NCBI GenBank assembly: GCA_046597185.1
Contig: JBKJLF010000157.1
Span: 1-17,039, forward strand
Reading direction: 5' to 3'
Source: CAMBDR01 sp046597185
GTDB taxonomy: Bacteria; Pseudomonadota; Gammaproteobacteria; Burkholderiales; Burkholderiaceae_D
DNA length: 17,039 bases
In this document: positions 7,069 through 14,478 of the stretch, one piece after another
Position numbering within the stretch: the stretch's first letter is position 1
Layout: each line of letters begins with the position of its first letter
Translations under genes and position numbers: made by a program
The notes under the pieces: generated by a model
Seen by the model: only the letters and a program-made list of their open reading frames with translations
Databases searched by the model: none
Told to the model about the DNA's origin: nothing

Positions 7069-7115
7069 CATGTACCATCATGGTTTGATTGATTTTGCTA
7101 AAAAGGTGCGACGTG

Positions 7116-7409
7116 ATGAAATTCGTTCCCAAAGTCATGCTCTTCTTGCTGTTTGCCTTACTTTTTTTATTCTTTTTCAGTTTTGCACTGAAAAATACGC
7201 AGCCCGTTTCTTTGCATGTATTTTTGCAATATGAAATCCATGGCCCGCTGGTGTTAATCTTATTGGGCTTTTTTCTCGGCGGCGCGGTGCTGGGCATTTT
7301 GGCGATGACGCCAACAGTATTTCGTTATCGGCATGAGTTGAATCGATCACGGCATGCTGCGCCGGTTGTGGCCCCGGCGGCGACCCAGCCGGATATACCG
7401 GGCCTGTGA
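7116..7409 (+). CDS. lapA: LapA-like inner-membrane protein (DUF1049)
   Basis: This 97-residue protein has two predicted transmembrane helices (about 5-25 and 44-66) separated by a short periplasmic turn (KNTQPVSLHVFLQYEIHG, start 26, end 43), then a short cytoplasmic tail ending in a proline/alanine-rich stretch. This matches LapA (YciS), which works with LapB at the inner membrane in LPS assembly. The ATG at 7116 is chosen because AAGG lies at an appropriate distance upstream (7103-7106); earlier in-frame TTG or GTG starts are less plausible. It follows the ihfB terminator directly and is 34 bp from lapB. Confidence 0.9.
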   Translation: MKFVPKVMLFLLFALLFLFFFSFALKNTQPVSLHVFLQYEIHGPLVLILLGFFLGGAVLGILAMTPTVFRYRHELNRSRHAAPVVAPAATQPDIPGL

Positions 7410-7443
7410 TATAGACCAGCGTGAGCGTAAATTCAGGGTAGAT

Positions 7444-8619
7444 ATGGAATTTGAAATTTGGTGGTTGCTGGGCGTACCAATCTTTTTCGCCTTGGGCTGG
7501 TTGGCGGCACGGGTGGATATTCGGCAATTGCTGTCCGAATCGCGTAGTTTGCCACGCGGCTACTTTAAGGGTTTGAATTTTTTGCTCAATGAGCAGCACG
7601 ATAAGGCGATTGACGCCTTTATTGAAATCGTGAAATTCGATCCCGAAACGGCGGATTTGCATTTTGCCTTGGGTAATTTGTTTCGCCGTCGCGGCGAGAC
7701 CGAACGCGCGATTCGGGTGCATCAAAATTTGCTGGTGCGCCCCGATCTGCCGCAAGAACAACACGAACAGGCACGCTATGAACTGGGGCAGGATTATTTA
7801 ACCGCCGGTTTGCTGGATCGCGCCGAAGAAACCTTCAATACTCTGGTCGATACTCATTATGCCGGTCAGGCGCGTCGCGCCCTGTTGGAAATTTATCAGC
7901 GTGAAAAAGAATGGCGGCGCGCCATCGATGCCGCCTATGCGCTGCAACAGTCGGGGGCCGGATCGCGGCAAAAAGAAATCGCCCAGTTTTATTGCGAACT
8001 AGCGCAAGACGAATTGGTACATACCCACCCCGATGTGGCTTTGGCTTTGTTGGAGCAGGCACTGCAAGCGGATCGCAAAAGCGTGCGCGCCAGCATTTTG
8101 ATGGGCGATGCGCAGTTGGTCAAGGGCGAACAGGAAGAAGCCTTGCTCAGTTGGCGGCGGGTGGAACAGCAAAGCGTGCCGCATGTGGCCCTGGTGGCGC
8201 AACGTCTGATGGATGGCTATAAAAGTGTCGGGCGCGCGCAAGAAGGTGTGAATTTGCTGAAGTCGTATATGTCCGAAGCCTCCTCGATTGATTTGTTGGA
8301 AGTGGTGTTTCAGGCGGTGGTGGAACTGGACGGGGTGGAAGCGGCTCACCTTTTGGTGACCACCGAATTGCGCCGCACCCCCACCTTATTGGGGCTGGAT
8401 AAATTACTCGAAGTGCGCCTGATGGATGCTTCGCCACATCTGTGGCAAGAATTGTCGCTGGTTAAAAATCTGGTACACGGCTATACCCAAAAGCTGGCGC
8501 GTTATGAATGCAGTCATTGTGGCTTCAAGGCACGCCAGTTTTATTGGCACTGCCCGGGTTGTAATAAATGGGAAACCTACCCGCCGCGACGCACGGAAGA
8601 ATTGAATGTGATGGCATAA
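7444..8619 (+). CDS. lapB: LPS assembly protein LapB (YciM)
   Basis: This 391-residue protein, close to E. coli LapB (389), has one N-terminal membrane helix (about 2-20, FEIWWLLGVPIFFALGWLAA), a long series of TPR-like helix pairs (for example ALGNLFRRRGETERAIRVHQ and LGQDYLTAGLLDRAEETF) and a C-terminal rubredoxin-like zinc ribbon with C356, C359, C370 and C373. In enterobacteria LapB presents LpxC to the FtsH protease and so sets the rate of lipid A synthesis. The ATG at 7444 is preceded by an AGGGT site; in-frame sequence upstream overlaps lapA and was not used. The final codons ATG-GCA-TAA form the first unit of a 12-bp tandem array. Confidence 0.96.
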   Translation: MEFEIWWLLGVPIFFALGWLAARVDIRQLLSESRSLPRGYFKGLNFLLNEQHDKAIDAFIEIVKFDPETADLHFALGNLFRRRGETERAIRVHQNLLVRPDLPQEQHEQARYELGQDYLTAGLLDRAEETFNTLVDTHYAGQARRALLEIYQREKEWRRAIDAAYALQQSGAGSRQKEIAQFYCELAQDELVHTHPDVALALLEQALQADRKSVRASILMGDAQLVKGEQEEALLSWRRVEQQSVPHVALVAQRLMDGYKSVGRAQEGVNLLKSYMSEASSIDLLEVVFQAVVELDGVEAAHLLVTTELRRTPTLLGLDKLLEVRLMDASPHLWQELSLVKNLVHGYTQKLARYECSHCGFKARQFYWHCPGCNKWETYPPRRTEELNVMA

Positions 8620-8670
8620 ATAATGACATAAATAATGACATAAGCGATGACATAAGCGATGACATAAATA
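8611..8670. repeat. Five tandem 12-bp units joining lapB to ugd
   Basis: Units start at 8611, 8623, 8635, 8647 and 8659, with sequence ATGRCATAARYR. The first unit carries the lapB stop (ATG GCA TAA). In the lapB frame every later unit is ATG ACA TAA, a start codon two codons before a stop. The array is open in the ugd frame. It ends 2 bp before the GGAGAG ribosome site of ugd. Confidence 0.92.
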
Positions 8671-8681
8671 ATGGAGAGCGC

Positions 8682-10058
8682 ATGAAAATAACGATAATTG
8701 GCACCGGCTACGTTGGTTTGGTGACCGGGGCCTGTTTGGCCGATGTGGGCAATGATGTGTTTTGTCTCGATTTGGATCAAGGTAAAATTGATTTACTCAA
8801 TAACGGCGGCATGCCGATCCACGAACCGGGCCTGGATTTGGTGGTGGCGCGCAATATAGCCGCTGGGCGCTTGCGTTTTTCCACCGATATTGCGCAAAGT
8901 GTGGCCCATGGTGAGGTGCAGTTTATTGCCGTGGGCACGCCGCCGGACGAAGATGGCTCGGCCGATTTGCAATACGTGTTGGCGGCGGTTAAAAACATTG
9001 GCCGCCATATGCAAAGCTTTAAAGTGGTGGTGAATAAATCCACCGTGCCAGTGGGCACCGGCGCGCGGGTGCAGGAAGCGATTCAGGCTGAACTGGATGC
9101 GCGCGATGTGCGCACCAAGTTTTCGGTGGTGTCCAACCCCGAATTTTTGAAAGAAGGGGCCGCTGTGGATGACTTTATGCGGCCTGATCGCATCGTCATT
9201 GGCATCGATAAAAGCGCGGAAGGGCAGCATGCGCGCGCCATCATGAAAGCCTTGTACCTGCCATTTAATCGCGAGCAAGAAGGCGTGGTGTGGACCGATG
9301 TGCGCTCGGCCGAATTGACCAAATATGCCGCCAATGCCATGCTGGCCACGCGTATTTCGTTCATGAATGAATTGGCCAATTTGGCCGAACTGGTGGGGGC
9401 CGATATCGAAGCGGTGCGCCATGGCATTGGCTCTGATCCGCGCATTGGCCATGGCTTTTTGATGGCCGGTTGCGGCTATGGCGGTTCCTGTTTCCCCAAA
9501 GACGTACAAGCTTTGGTGCGCACCGCCGCCGAATATGCGGTGCCCTTGCCGATTTTGCAGGCGGTGGAGCAGGTCAATGCCGAGCAAAAGCAATTGCTGG
9601 GGAAAAAAATCATCCAGCGCTTTGGCCCGGATTTGCGCGGCAAGCATTTTGCGCTGTGGGGTTTGGCATTCAAACCGAATACCGATGATATGCGCGAAGC
9701 CCCGGCGCGGGTATTGATTCGCAGCCTGCTCGAAGCAGGAGCCAGCGTGAGCGCCTATGATCCGGTGGCGATGGATGAAGCCAAACGGGTGTTTCAGCAT
9801 GATTTGGCCGATCTGCCCGACGGCGTCGGTGCAAACCTGCAATTTGCCATTAGCGCCGAAGCCGCTTTGCATGATGCGATTGCGCTGGTGATTGTGACCG
9901 AATGGGCAGCTTTCCGCAGCCCGGATCTGGAACGTATGAAGGCAAGTTTGCGCGAAGCGATTGTTTTTGACGGGCGCAATTTGTTTGACCCGGAAGCCAT
10001 GGCCGAAGCGGGTTTTGAGTATTTTGGGATTGGCCGCGCCCAATTGGCGACGCCATAA
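8682..10058 (+). CDS. ugd: UDP-glucose 6-dehydrogenase
   Basis: This 458-residue enzyme makes UDP-glucuronate from UDP-glucose by two NAD+-dependent oxidations, supplying capsule, exopolysaccharide or lipid A modification. An N-terminal Rossmann motif GTGYVGL (7-13) binds NAD. The central region has the conserved ELTKYAAN (211-218, catalytic Lys214) and GCGYGGSCFPKD (263-274) with catalytic Cys270. The C-terminal UDP-binding domain includes WGLAFKPNTDDMREAP. Length and all key residues are typical. The start is fixed by GGAGAG (8673-8678) before the ATG. It sits between lapB and hldA in an envelope polysaccharide context; a 12-bp repeat precedes it and a 6-bp repeat follows. Confidence 0.97.
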   Translation: MKITIIGTGYVGLVTGACLADVGNDVFCLDLDQGKIDLLNNGGMPIHEPGLDLVVARNIAAGRLRFSTDIAQSVAHGEVQFIAVGTPPDEDGSADLQYVLAAVKNIGRHMQSFKVVVNKSTVPVGTGARVQEAIQAELDARDVRTKFSVVSNPEFLKEGAAVDDFMRPDRIVIGIDKSAEGQHARAIMKALYLPFNREQEGVVWTDVRSAELTKYAANAMLATRISFMNELANLAELVGADIEAVRHGIGSDPRIGHGFLMAGCGYGGSCFPKDVQALVRTAAEYAVPLPILQAVEQVNAEQKQLLGKKIIQRFGPDLRGKHFALWGLAFKPNTDDMREAPARVLIRSLLEAGASVSAYDPVAMDEAKRVFQHDLADLPDGVGANLQFAISAEAALHDAIALVIVTEWAAFRSPDLERMKASLREAIVFDGRNLFDPEAMAEAGFEYFGIGRAQLATP

Positions 10059-10070
10059 TGGCGATAGTAT

Positions 10071-10100
10071 TGTCAATGTCAATGAAAATGAAAATGGTAA
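10071..10100. repeat. 6-bp tandem repeat between ugd and hldA
   Basis: Five units of consensus TGNNAA start at 10071, 10077, 10083, 10089 and 10095 (TGTCAA twice, TGAAAA twice, TGGTAA). The last unit runs directly into the AAGGAGGT ribosome site of hldA. It fills most of the 52-bp gap. Confidence 0.75.
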
Positions 10101-10110
10101 GGAGGTTGGT

Positions 10111-11055
10111 TTGAAGCCAGAAGTGTATTCCGAATTGTTTGATCAGGTTGCCAGGGTCAAGTTGTTGGTGGCAGGCGATGTGATGTTGGATCGTTATTGG
10201 TTTGGCGAAGTCAACCGCATTTCGCCCGAGGCCCCCGTGCCCGTAGTGCGCGTTGAGCGTACCGAGGAGCGCCTGGGCGGTGCCGCCAACGTGGCGCGCA
10301 ATGTGGCCGCTTTGGGGGCTACCAGCGGTTTGCTGGGCGTGGTGGGGCAGGATGAAGCGGCCGATAGTATCGAGCGCAGCTTGTCGTTTGCCTCGATTCA
10401 CAGCTATTTGCAGCGTGACCCGGCCATTGCCACCATCGTTAAACTACGCGTGATTGGTCGCCAGCAACAATTATTGCGGGTGGATTTTGAAGAAGCGCCG
10501 AGCGATGTGATTTTGATCGATAAATTGCTGAAATACAATGCGCTACTGGCTGACTTCGATGTGATTGTGCTCTCGGACTATGCCAAAGGCAGCCTGGTGA
10601 ATGTGGCGGACATGATTCAGGCCGCGCGCAAATTGGGTAAATTGGTGCTGGTTGACCCCAAGGGCGATGATTTTGCGCGCTATGCCGGGGCTTCGGTACT
10701 GACACCGAATAAATCGGAACTACGCCGCATTGTCGGCAGTTGGAGCAGCGAAGCGCAACTGACAGAAAAAGCGCAAAACTTGCGCCAACAATTACAATTG
10801 CAAGCCTTGTTGCTAACCCGTTCGGAAGAAGGCATGAGTCTCTACACCGCAGAAGGTCAAACCCATACCCCGGCCCTGGCGCGCGAAGTGTTTGATGTCT
10901 CGGGCGCCGGCGATACCGTGATCGCCACCCTGGCCGTGATGCTGGGCGCAGGCCTGGATTTGCCGCAGGCGATGTCGATGGCCAACAAGGCCGGTGGGAT
11001 TGTTGTGGGTAAATTAGGCACGGCCACCGTTACTTGGGATGAGTTATTTTTATAG
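10111..11055 (+). CDS. hldA: D-glycero-beta-D-manno-heptose-7-phosphate kinase (RfaE1/HldA type)
   Basis: This 314-residue PfkB-family sugar kinase phosphorylates heptose-7-phosphate at C1 on the way to ADP-heptose for the LPS inner core. An N-terminal PfkB signature GGAANVARNVAALGA (56-70) and a C-terminal DVSGAGDTVIA (262-272) with catalytic Asp268 are both intact, as are the ISPEAPVPVV segment (37-46) and VDPKGDD (181-187). The protein ends without the nucleotidyltransferase half found in bifunctional HldE, so a separate HldC-like enzyme would be needed. The start is a TTG at 10111, supported by a near-perfect AAGGAGGT site at 10099-10106; no ATG lies suitably placed. hldD, often next to it, is not present in the window. 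Confidence 0.94.
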   Translation: MKPEVYSELFDQVARVKLLVAGDVMLDRYWFGEVNRISPEAPVPVVRVERTEERLGGAANVARNVAALGATSGLLGVVGQDEAADSIERSLSFASIHSYLQRDPAIATIVKLRVIGRQQQLLRVDFEEAPSDVILIDKLLKYNALLADFDVIVLSDYAKGSLVNVADMIQAARKLGKLVLVDPKGDDFARYAGASVLTPNKSELRRIVGSWSSEAQLTEKAQNLRQQLQLQALLLTRSEEGMSLYTAEGQTHTPALAREVFDVSGAGDTVIATLAVMLGAGLDLPQAMSMANKAGGIVVGKLGTATVTWDELFL

Positions 11056-11153
11056 CATTATTTATATCTTGCTTGGTCCGGTCAACCGCAATGGCGGCCA
11101 GCCGTTCCGGATAGGAGCGCATTTGGCGTTTCGCAACCAACCCGGAGTTTGCC

Positions 11154-11531
11154 ATGTTGAAAAAATTATTTGCAGTATTGTTGATGTTGTGTGCCACCAT
11201 GGCGTTTGCCTTGGCTGAAGTTGAAGTCAATAGCGCTGACCAAGCCGCATTGGATGGTGTGAAGGGCATCGGTGCTTCGATGTCGAAAAAGATTTTGGAA
11301 GAGCGTAAAGCCCATGGTAACTTCAAAGATTGGGCTGATCTGCAAAAGCGCGTGAAGGGGATTGCGGATAAAAGTTCGACCAATTTGTCCAACGCGGGTT
11401 TGCGGGTGAATGGTCAAGCCAAAGGTGGTGTATCGGCTGCCGCAGCATCGGCTGCCGCAGCATCGGCTCCAGCACCCGCTGCCGGTAAACCAGCCAGTGC
11501 CGCTGCAGCAGCCTCGGCCAAGTCAAAGTAA
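11154..11531 (+). CDS. Exported ComEA-like helix-hairpin-helix protein with Ala-rich tail
   Basis: 125 residues. A signal peptide (about 1-21, cleavage after AFALA) is followed by a ComEA-type double helix-hairpin-helix domain: VNSADQAALDGVKGIG (25-40) with SKKIL, and GNFKDWADLQKRVKGIADKS (55-74). Such domains bind DNA non-specifically; ComEA homologues take up DNA in the periplasm, but many small exported versions are uncharacterised. The tail (94-125) is almost all Ala, Ser, Pro and Lys, and is partly built from a 15-bp repeat. A GGAG site precedes the ATG. A strong terminator follows, so this is the last gene of the plus-strand run. The gap before it (11056-11153) contains a small nested hairpin (CCGC-AATG-GCGG inside TCCGG/CCGGA) with no T-tract. 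Confidence 0.88.
   Translation: MLKKLFAVLLMLCATMAFALAEVEVNSADQAALDGVKGIGASMSKKILEERKAHGNFKDWADLQKRVKGIADKSSTNLSNAGLRVNGQAKGGVSAAAASAAAASAPAPAAGKPASAAAAASAKSK
11433..11477. repeat. 15-bp in-frame tandem repeat in the comEA-like gene
   Basis: TCGGCTGCCGCAGCA occurs at 11433-11447 and 11448-11462, then a diverged copy at 11463-11477. It encodes Ser-Ala-Ala-Ala-Ala units of the low-complexity tail, so copy changes would keep the frame and only alter tail length. Confidence 0.85.
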
Positions 11532-11554
11532 TATTCCTGCTATACCAGCATCAG

Positions 11555-11576
11555 CCCCGCCCGGTGCGGGGTTTTT
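11555..11576 (+). terminator. Intrinsic terminator after the comEA-like gene
   Basis: CCCCGC (11555-11560), loop CCGGT, GCGGGG (11566-11571) and five T (11572-11576). The 6-bp GC stem with T-tract lies 23 bp after the stop codon. Confidence 0.92.
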
Positions 11577-11629
11577 CCGTTCTGTGCATATCGATATTAC
11601 CAAACAGTTGCAGCAAAGCGGCTTTTGAG

Positions 11630-11659
11630 TTGGCTGACGGGAAAAAATCGCGGTACAAT
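11630..11659 (+). promoter_or_regulatory. Candidate sigma70-type promoter of cysM
   Basis: TTGGCT (11630-11635, 4/6) and TACAAT (11654-11659, 5/6) are spaced by 18 bp, located just after the preceding terminator and about 50 bp before the cysM ATG. No obvious CysB site can be defended by eye. The cysM ATG itself has no clear Shine-Dalgarno. Confidence 0.55.
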
Positions 11660-11715
11660 GCCCGTTCAGTGCAACCCATTTTTCCCGAATTTTGACCCTC
11701 AACTCTTAAACTCCC

Positions 11716-12618
11716 ATGGCTTATTCCACCATTGAACACACGATAGGTAACACCGCATTGGTACAATTGGTGCGCCTGCCTGGCCCTGAGGCCCAAGCGC
11801 GTAATAATATTATTTTGTGCAAAATGGAAGGGGATAATCCGGCCGGCTCGGTGAAAGATCGGCCCGCCATTTCCATGATACGCCGTGCCCAAGAGCGCGG
11901 TGAAATTCAACCCGGCGACACCTTGATTGAAGCCACCAGCGGCAATACCGGCATCGCCCTGGCCATGGCAGCAGCGGTGCGGGGTTATAAAATGGTGTTG
12001 GTGATGCCGGAAAATTTAAGTATCGAACGGCGTCAAAGCATGAGCGCGTATGGTGCCGAAATTGTCTTGACCCCCAAAGCCGGCGGTATGGAATATGCCC
12101 GTGATTTGGCCGAGCAAATGAAAAAAGCGGGTAAAGGCCATATTCTGGATCAATTTGCCAACCCCGACAACCCGCGCGCCCATTATGAGAATACCGGCCC
12201 GGAAATTTGGCAGGCGACCGATGGGGAAATTACCCACTTTGTCAGCGCAATGGGCACCACGGGCACGATTATGGGGGTATCGCGCTACCTCAAAGAACAA
12301 AATAGCGCCATTCGCATCATCGGTGCCCAGCCAGAAGAAGGCTCGTCGATTCCTGGCATACGCAAGTGGGCGGAAGCTTATTTGCCCAAGATTTTTGATC
12401 GTAGCCGGGTTGATCAGATTGAGTCGGTCAGTCAGGCGGCGGCTGAGCGTATGACGCGCCGTTTGGCGGCAGAAGAAGGAATTTTCGCCGGTATTTCATC
12501 TGGTGGTGCTTGTGAAATTGCCTTGCGGATTTCCCAAACCGTTGAAAATGCCGTGATTACCTTTATTGCTTGTGATCGCGGTGACCGCTATCTTTCGCTT
12601 GGCGTATTTCCTGCCTGA
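11716..12618 (+). CDS. cysM: Cysteine synthase B (O-acetylserine sulfhydrylase)
   Basis: This 300-residue PLP enzyme makes cysteine from O-acetylserine and sulfide; CysM-type enzymes can also use thiosulfate. The PLP lysine is Lys47 in NPAGSVKDRPA (41-51). The substrate loop is TSGNTG (74-79), the phosphate-binding loop is GTTGT (180-184) and GISSGG (259-264) closes the cofactor site. The short length and the ending IACDRGDRYLSLGVFP favour CysM over CysK. The gene stands alone between a terminator upstream and a convergent terminator downstream. Confidence 0.95.
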   Translation: MAYSTIEHTIGNTALVQLVRLPGPEAQARNNIILCKMEGDNPAGSVKDRPAISMIRRAQERGEIQPGDTLIEATSGNTGIALAMAAAVRGYKMVLVMPENLSIERRQSMSAYGAEIVLTPKAGGMEYARDLAEQMKKAGKGHILDQFANPDNPRAHYENTGPEIWQATDGEITHFVSAMGTTGTIMGVSRYLKEQNSAIRIIGAQPEEGSSIPGIRKWAEAYLPKIFDRSRVDQIESVSQAAAERMTRRLAAEEGIFAGISSGGACEIALRISQTVENAVITFIACDRGDRYLSLGVFPA

Positions 12619-12626
12619 AAATCCAA

Positions 12627-12700
12627 CCCACAAAATCAATGCCCACCAATCTCGCAATGCGATGCTATTGGGCATTATTTAATTTTATTTTCCTTGTGGG
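12627..12700. terminator. Nested palindromic terminator between convergent genes
   Basis: Three nested inverted repeats are visible: CCCACAA (12627-12633) / TTGTGGG (12694-12700), AATGCCCA (12638-12645) / TGGGCATT (12669-12676) and TCGC (12652-12655) / GCGA (12659-12662). An alternative middle pairing uses CCAAT (12646-12650) with ATTGG (12667-12671). T-rich sequence follows on the plus strand (12678-12692). It lies between cysM and the minus-strand gene ending at 12707, so it probably terminates cysM and may act in both directions. Confidence 0.75.
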
Positions 12701-12706
12701 AAAATA

Positions 12707-13030
12707 TTATTCCATACCTTCTTTTGGCTTGAATTGCTTGTCGCTGATACGGAATTTGGTGCGGCGGTCGCCCATCAAATAACGTAGATCGCGAATGCTT
12801 AAGTCACTTACTTCGTGCATGCGAATCAACAGCGATGCGCCCACTGGTAAGCGGTGATGACGAATTTTCGAAATCACAGGCGGTGCCACTTCCAATGCGC
12901 GCGACAAGGCGGCATCGTTTTTCAAACGCAGATTTTCAATCAGCGTATCGAGCAGGCGGTTAGGGTTGTAGTTGAGCAGATCGTCTTGATCGCCATCGTT
13001 CATCAGGTCGTTGTTTGCTTGAGTATTCAT
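12707..13030 (-). CDS. Small conserved-looking HTH-like protein of unknown function
   Basis: 107 residues from the ATG at 13030 (the frame stays open to a GTG at 13093, judged less likely). The first ~20 residues are acidic and Asn-rich. Residues from about 25 to 90 look like a phage-repressor (XRE/Cro-like) helix-turn-helix: NRLLDTLIENLRLKNDAALS, then ALEVAPPVISKIRHHRLP as the probable turn and recognition helix, then ASLLIRMHEVSDLSIRDLRYLMG. The C-terminus is basic. I recall similar short proteins in Burkholderiales genomes but no assigned function. It is transcribed toward cysM and shares the palindromic terminator. A DNA-binding regulator is the best guess; no target is visible. Confidence 0.75.
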   Translation of the reverse strand: MNTQANNDLMNDGDQDDLLNYNPNRLLDTLIENLRLKNDAALSRALEVAPPVISKIRHHRLPVGASLLIRMHEVSDLSIRDLRYLMGDRRTKFRISDKQFKPKEGME

Positions 13031-13345
13031 GGTCTCAGAATTTCCATAGAGTAAGTTGGCGTAACCTTGGGGGGCCACGGGTTCGTACAGCACGGTTTTA
13101 ACGTGTTCAGACGTTAGCGCCGTTAATTACATGTTCCGGCAAAGGACAATGCCTCAACAGTTTCAAAAAATCTACGCAATAATACAATGAATTCGAATCT
13201 AATACTCGCCAGCAATAAAAAAAAGTTGTAAATACCGTTGGAAATGCGAAAAATTGGCTTCCGTGTTGTTTTTTTTGTCGAAAAAGAAGTGTTTTGGCGA
13301 GTTTGGTGTTGTATTTTGCCCTTTTATTAGGGCAATGAATGTTGC
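13031..13345. other. AT-rich intergenic region between the HTH-like gene and mltB
   Basis: This 315-bp gap contains no frame I would call a gene. It includes several A/T homopolymer runs (for example eight T at 13269-13276 and eight A near 13218) and a hairpin at 13316-13335. It must hold the promoter for the HTH-like gene on the minus strand, but no -35/-10 pair is convincing. The base composition is visibly more AT-rich than its neighbours, as expected for a promoter region. Confidence 0.5.
13316..13335 (-). terminator. Possible terminator hairpin downstream of mltB
   Basis: TTGCCCT (13316-13322) and AGGGCAA (13329-13335) form a 7-bp stem with a 6-base loop, 11 bp after the mltB stop on the minus strand. 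No T-tract follows on that strand, so it is a weak terminator or a 3'-end stabiliser. Confidence 0.45.
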
Positions 13346-14449
13346 TTACTGGCCACGCTGTTTTTTCACAATTCGTCCTAATTCGATTACAGACATGGCA
13401 TAAAAGTAGCTACGATTGTATTGAGTGATGACAAAAAAGTTATTTGTGCCCAGCCAATACTCGGCGGGTTCCTGTCCATTCGGCAAATCGATCAAGCCAT
13501 ATAACAGATCGGCGGGCGGTTCAATCGGGGTGGTAATGCCTGCGGCTTGTAAATCGGATAATTTATTTTGCGCACTTAAGCCTTGATTGACGAAACTTTG
13601 CCACAGGGCATTGCCTGAAGTATCCCAAACCGAGACCGGAAACACCATCGGTTCATTGGGTCGCCAGCCATGTTTTTGTAAATAATGGGCGATGCTGCCG
13701 ATGGCGTCAATCGGAGAACTGCGTAAATCGATCTTGCCATCGCCATCAAAATCGACTGCGTATTGGCGAATACTGCCGGGCATAAACTGTGGCAAGCCGA
13801 TGGCACCAGCATACGAGCCAAGCAGTGAAAACGGGTCGAGATTCGATTCGCGCGCCAGTAGCAGGGTGTGTTCCAGTTGGTCCTGGAAAAACGCGCTGCG
13901 TTCGGCTTTTTTGGGTGTGTTGGGGTAGGCAAAGGCCAGGGTGGTAATCACATCCATGACGCGGAATTGGCCGGTATTTTTGCCGTACACGGTTTCAATG
14001 CCTAAAATGCCGACAATAATTTCGGCTGGCACGCCGTATTGGCTTTCGGCGCGTGCCAGCGCTTCGGCGTATTGGTTCCAAAATTGCACGCCGCTGCGGA
14101 TGCGCACGGGTTCAATCGAGCGGGCGCGGTAGGCATGCCAGTTTTTGACGAATCCTGCCGGAGCCGGTTTGATCAGTTTGATGGCGCTATCCATAAAATG
14201 TGCCTGGCGCAAGGTGGCTTGTAGTTGCGCTTTGTCAAAGCCGTGCTTGGCCACCATGGCATCGATAAACTCGCCCACTGCTTGCCACTGGGTGAAATTG
14301 GCAAATTCGCCCTGGGTATCGACGCTGGCGGCGACGGGCTTTTGGGGCTTTTTCTTTTTTGGTTTGGCTTGTAGTGGGGGCGGCAACAAAAAAGTGGCGG
14401 TGATGAGTGCCAAGGGCAGGGTGCGGCGCACAAAAGAGAGAAAATTCAT
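13346..14449 (-). CDS. mltB: Lytic murein transglycosylase B family protein (MltB/SltB type)
   Basis: 367 residues from the ATG at 14449. It cleaves peptidoglycan between MurNAc and GlcNAc with formation of anhydro-MurNAc. An N-terminal signal peptide (about 1-28, FVRRTLPLALITATFLLPPPLQA) is followed by a Lys-rich stretch. The catalytic motif GIETVYGKNTG contains Glu152. The family pattern AIGLPQFMPGSIRQYAVDFDGDGKIDL, then IGSIAHYLQKHGWRPNEP, is intact. No cysteine lies at the signal peptide end, so it appears to be a soluble periplasmic form rather than the lipoprotein seen in E. coli. The C-terminal NGQEPAEYWLGTNNFFVITQYNRSYFYAMSV block is also typical. An earlier in-frame start (14563) would remove the signal peptide from the N-terminus and was rejected. 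Confidence 0.94.
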   Translation of the reverse strand: MNFLSFVRRTLPLALITATFLLPPPLQAKPKKKKPQKPVAASVDTQGEFANFTQWQAVGEFIDAMVAKHGFDKAQLQATLRQAHFMDSAIKLIKPAPAGFVKNWHAYRARSIEPVRIRSGVQFWNQYAEALARAESQYGVPAEIIVGILGIETVYGKNTGQFRVMDVITTLAFAYPNTPKKAERSAFFQDQLEHTLLLARESNLDPFSLLGSYAGAIGLPQFMPGSIRQYAVDFDGDGKIDLRSSPIDAIGSIAHYLQKHGWRPNEPMVFPVSVWDTSGNALWQSFVNQGLSAQNKLSDLQAAGITTPIEPPADLLYGLIDLPNGQEPAEYWLGTNNFFVITQYNRSYFYAMSVIELGRIVKKQRGQ

Positions 14450-14478
14450 TGGTATTGCTGAAAAAAGTGGGTGGGAAG

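Noticed and set aside
6535..8670. CRISPR-like interpretation of the tandem arrays
   Set aside because: Units are 9-12 bp and directly adjacent with no spacers, and no cas genes are present.
8568..8681. N-terminal extension of ugd through the 12-bp array
   Set aside because: The extension is repeat-encoded and overlaps lapB; the ATG at 8682 has GGAGAG and starts exactly at the Rossmann strand.
9961..10110. Earlier start for hldA overlapping ugd
   Set aside because: Low-complexity repeat translation with no family similarity, whereas the TTG at 10111 has a near-perfect ribosome site.
13094..13345. Possible small gene or sRNA in the AT-rich gap
   Set aside because: No sustained frame with a ribosome site and no convincing promoter-terminator pair.
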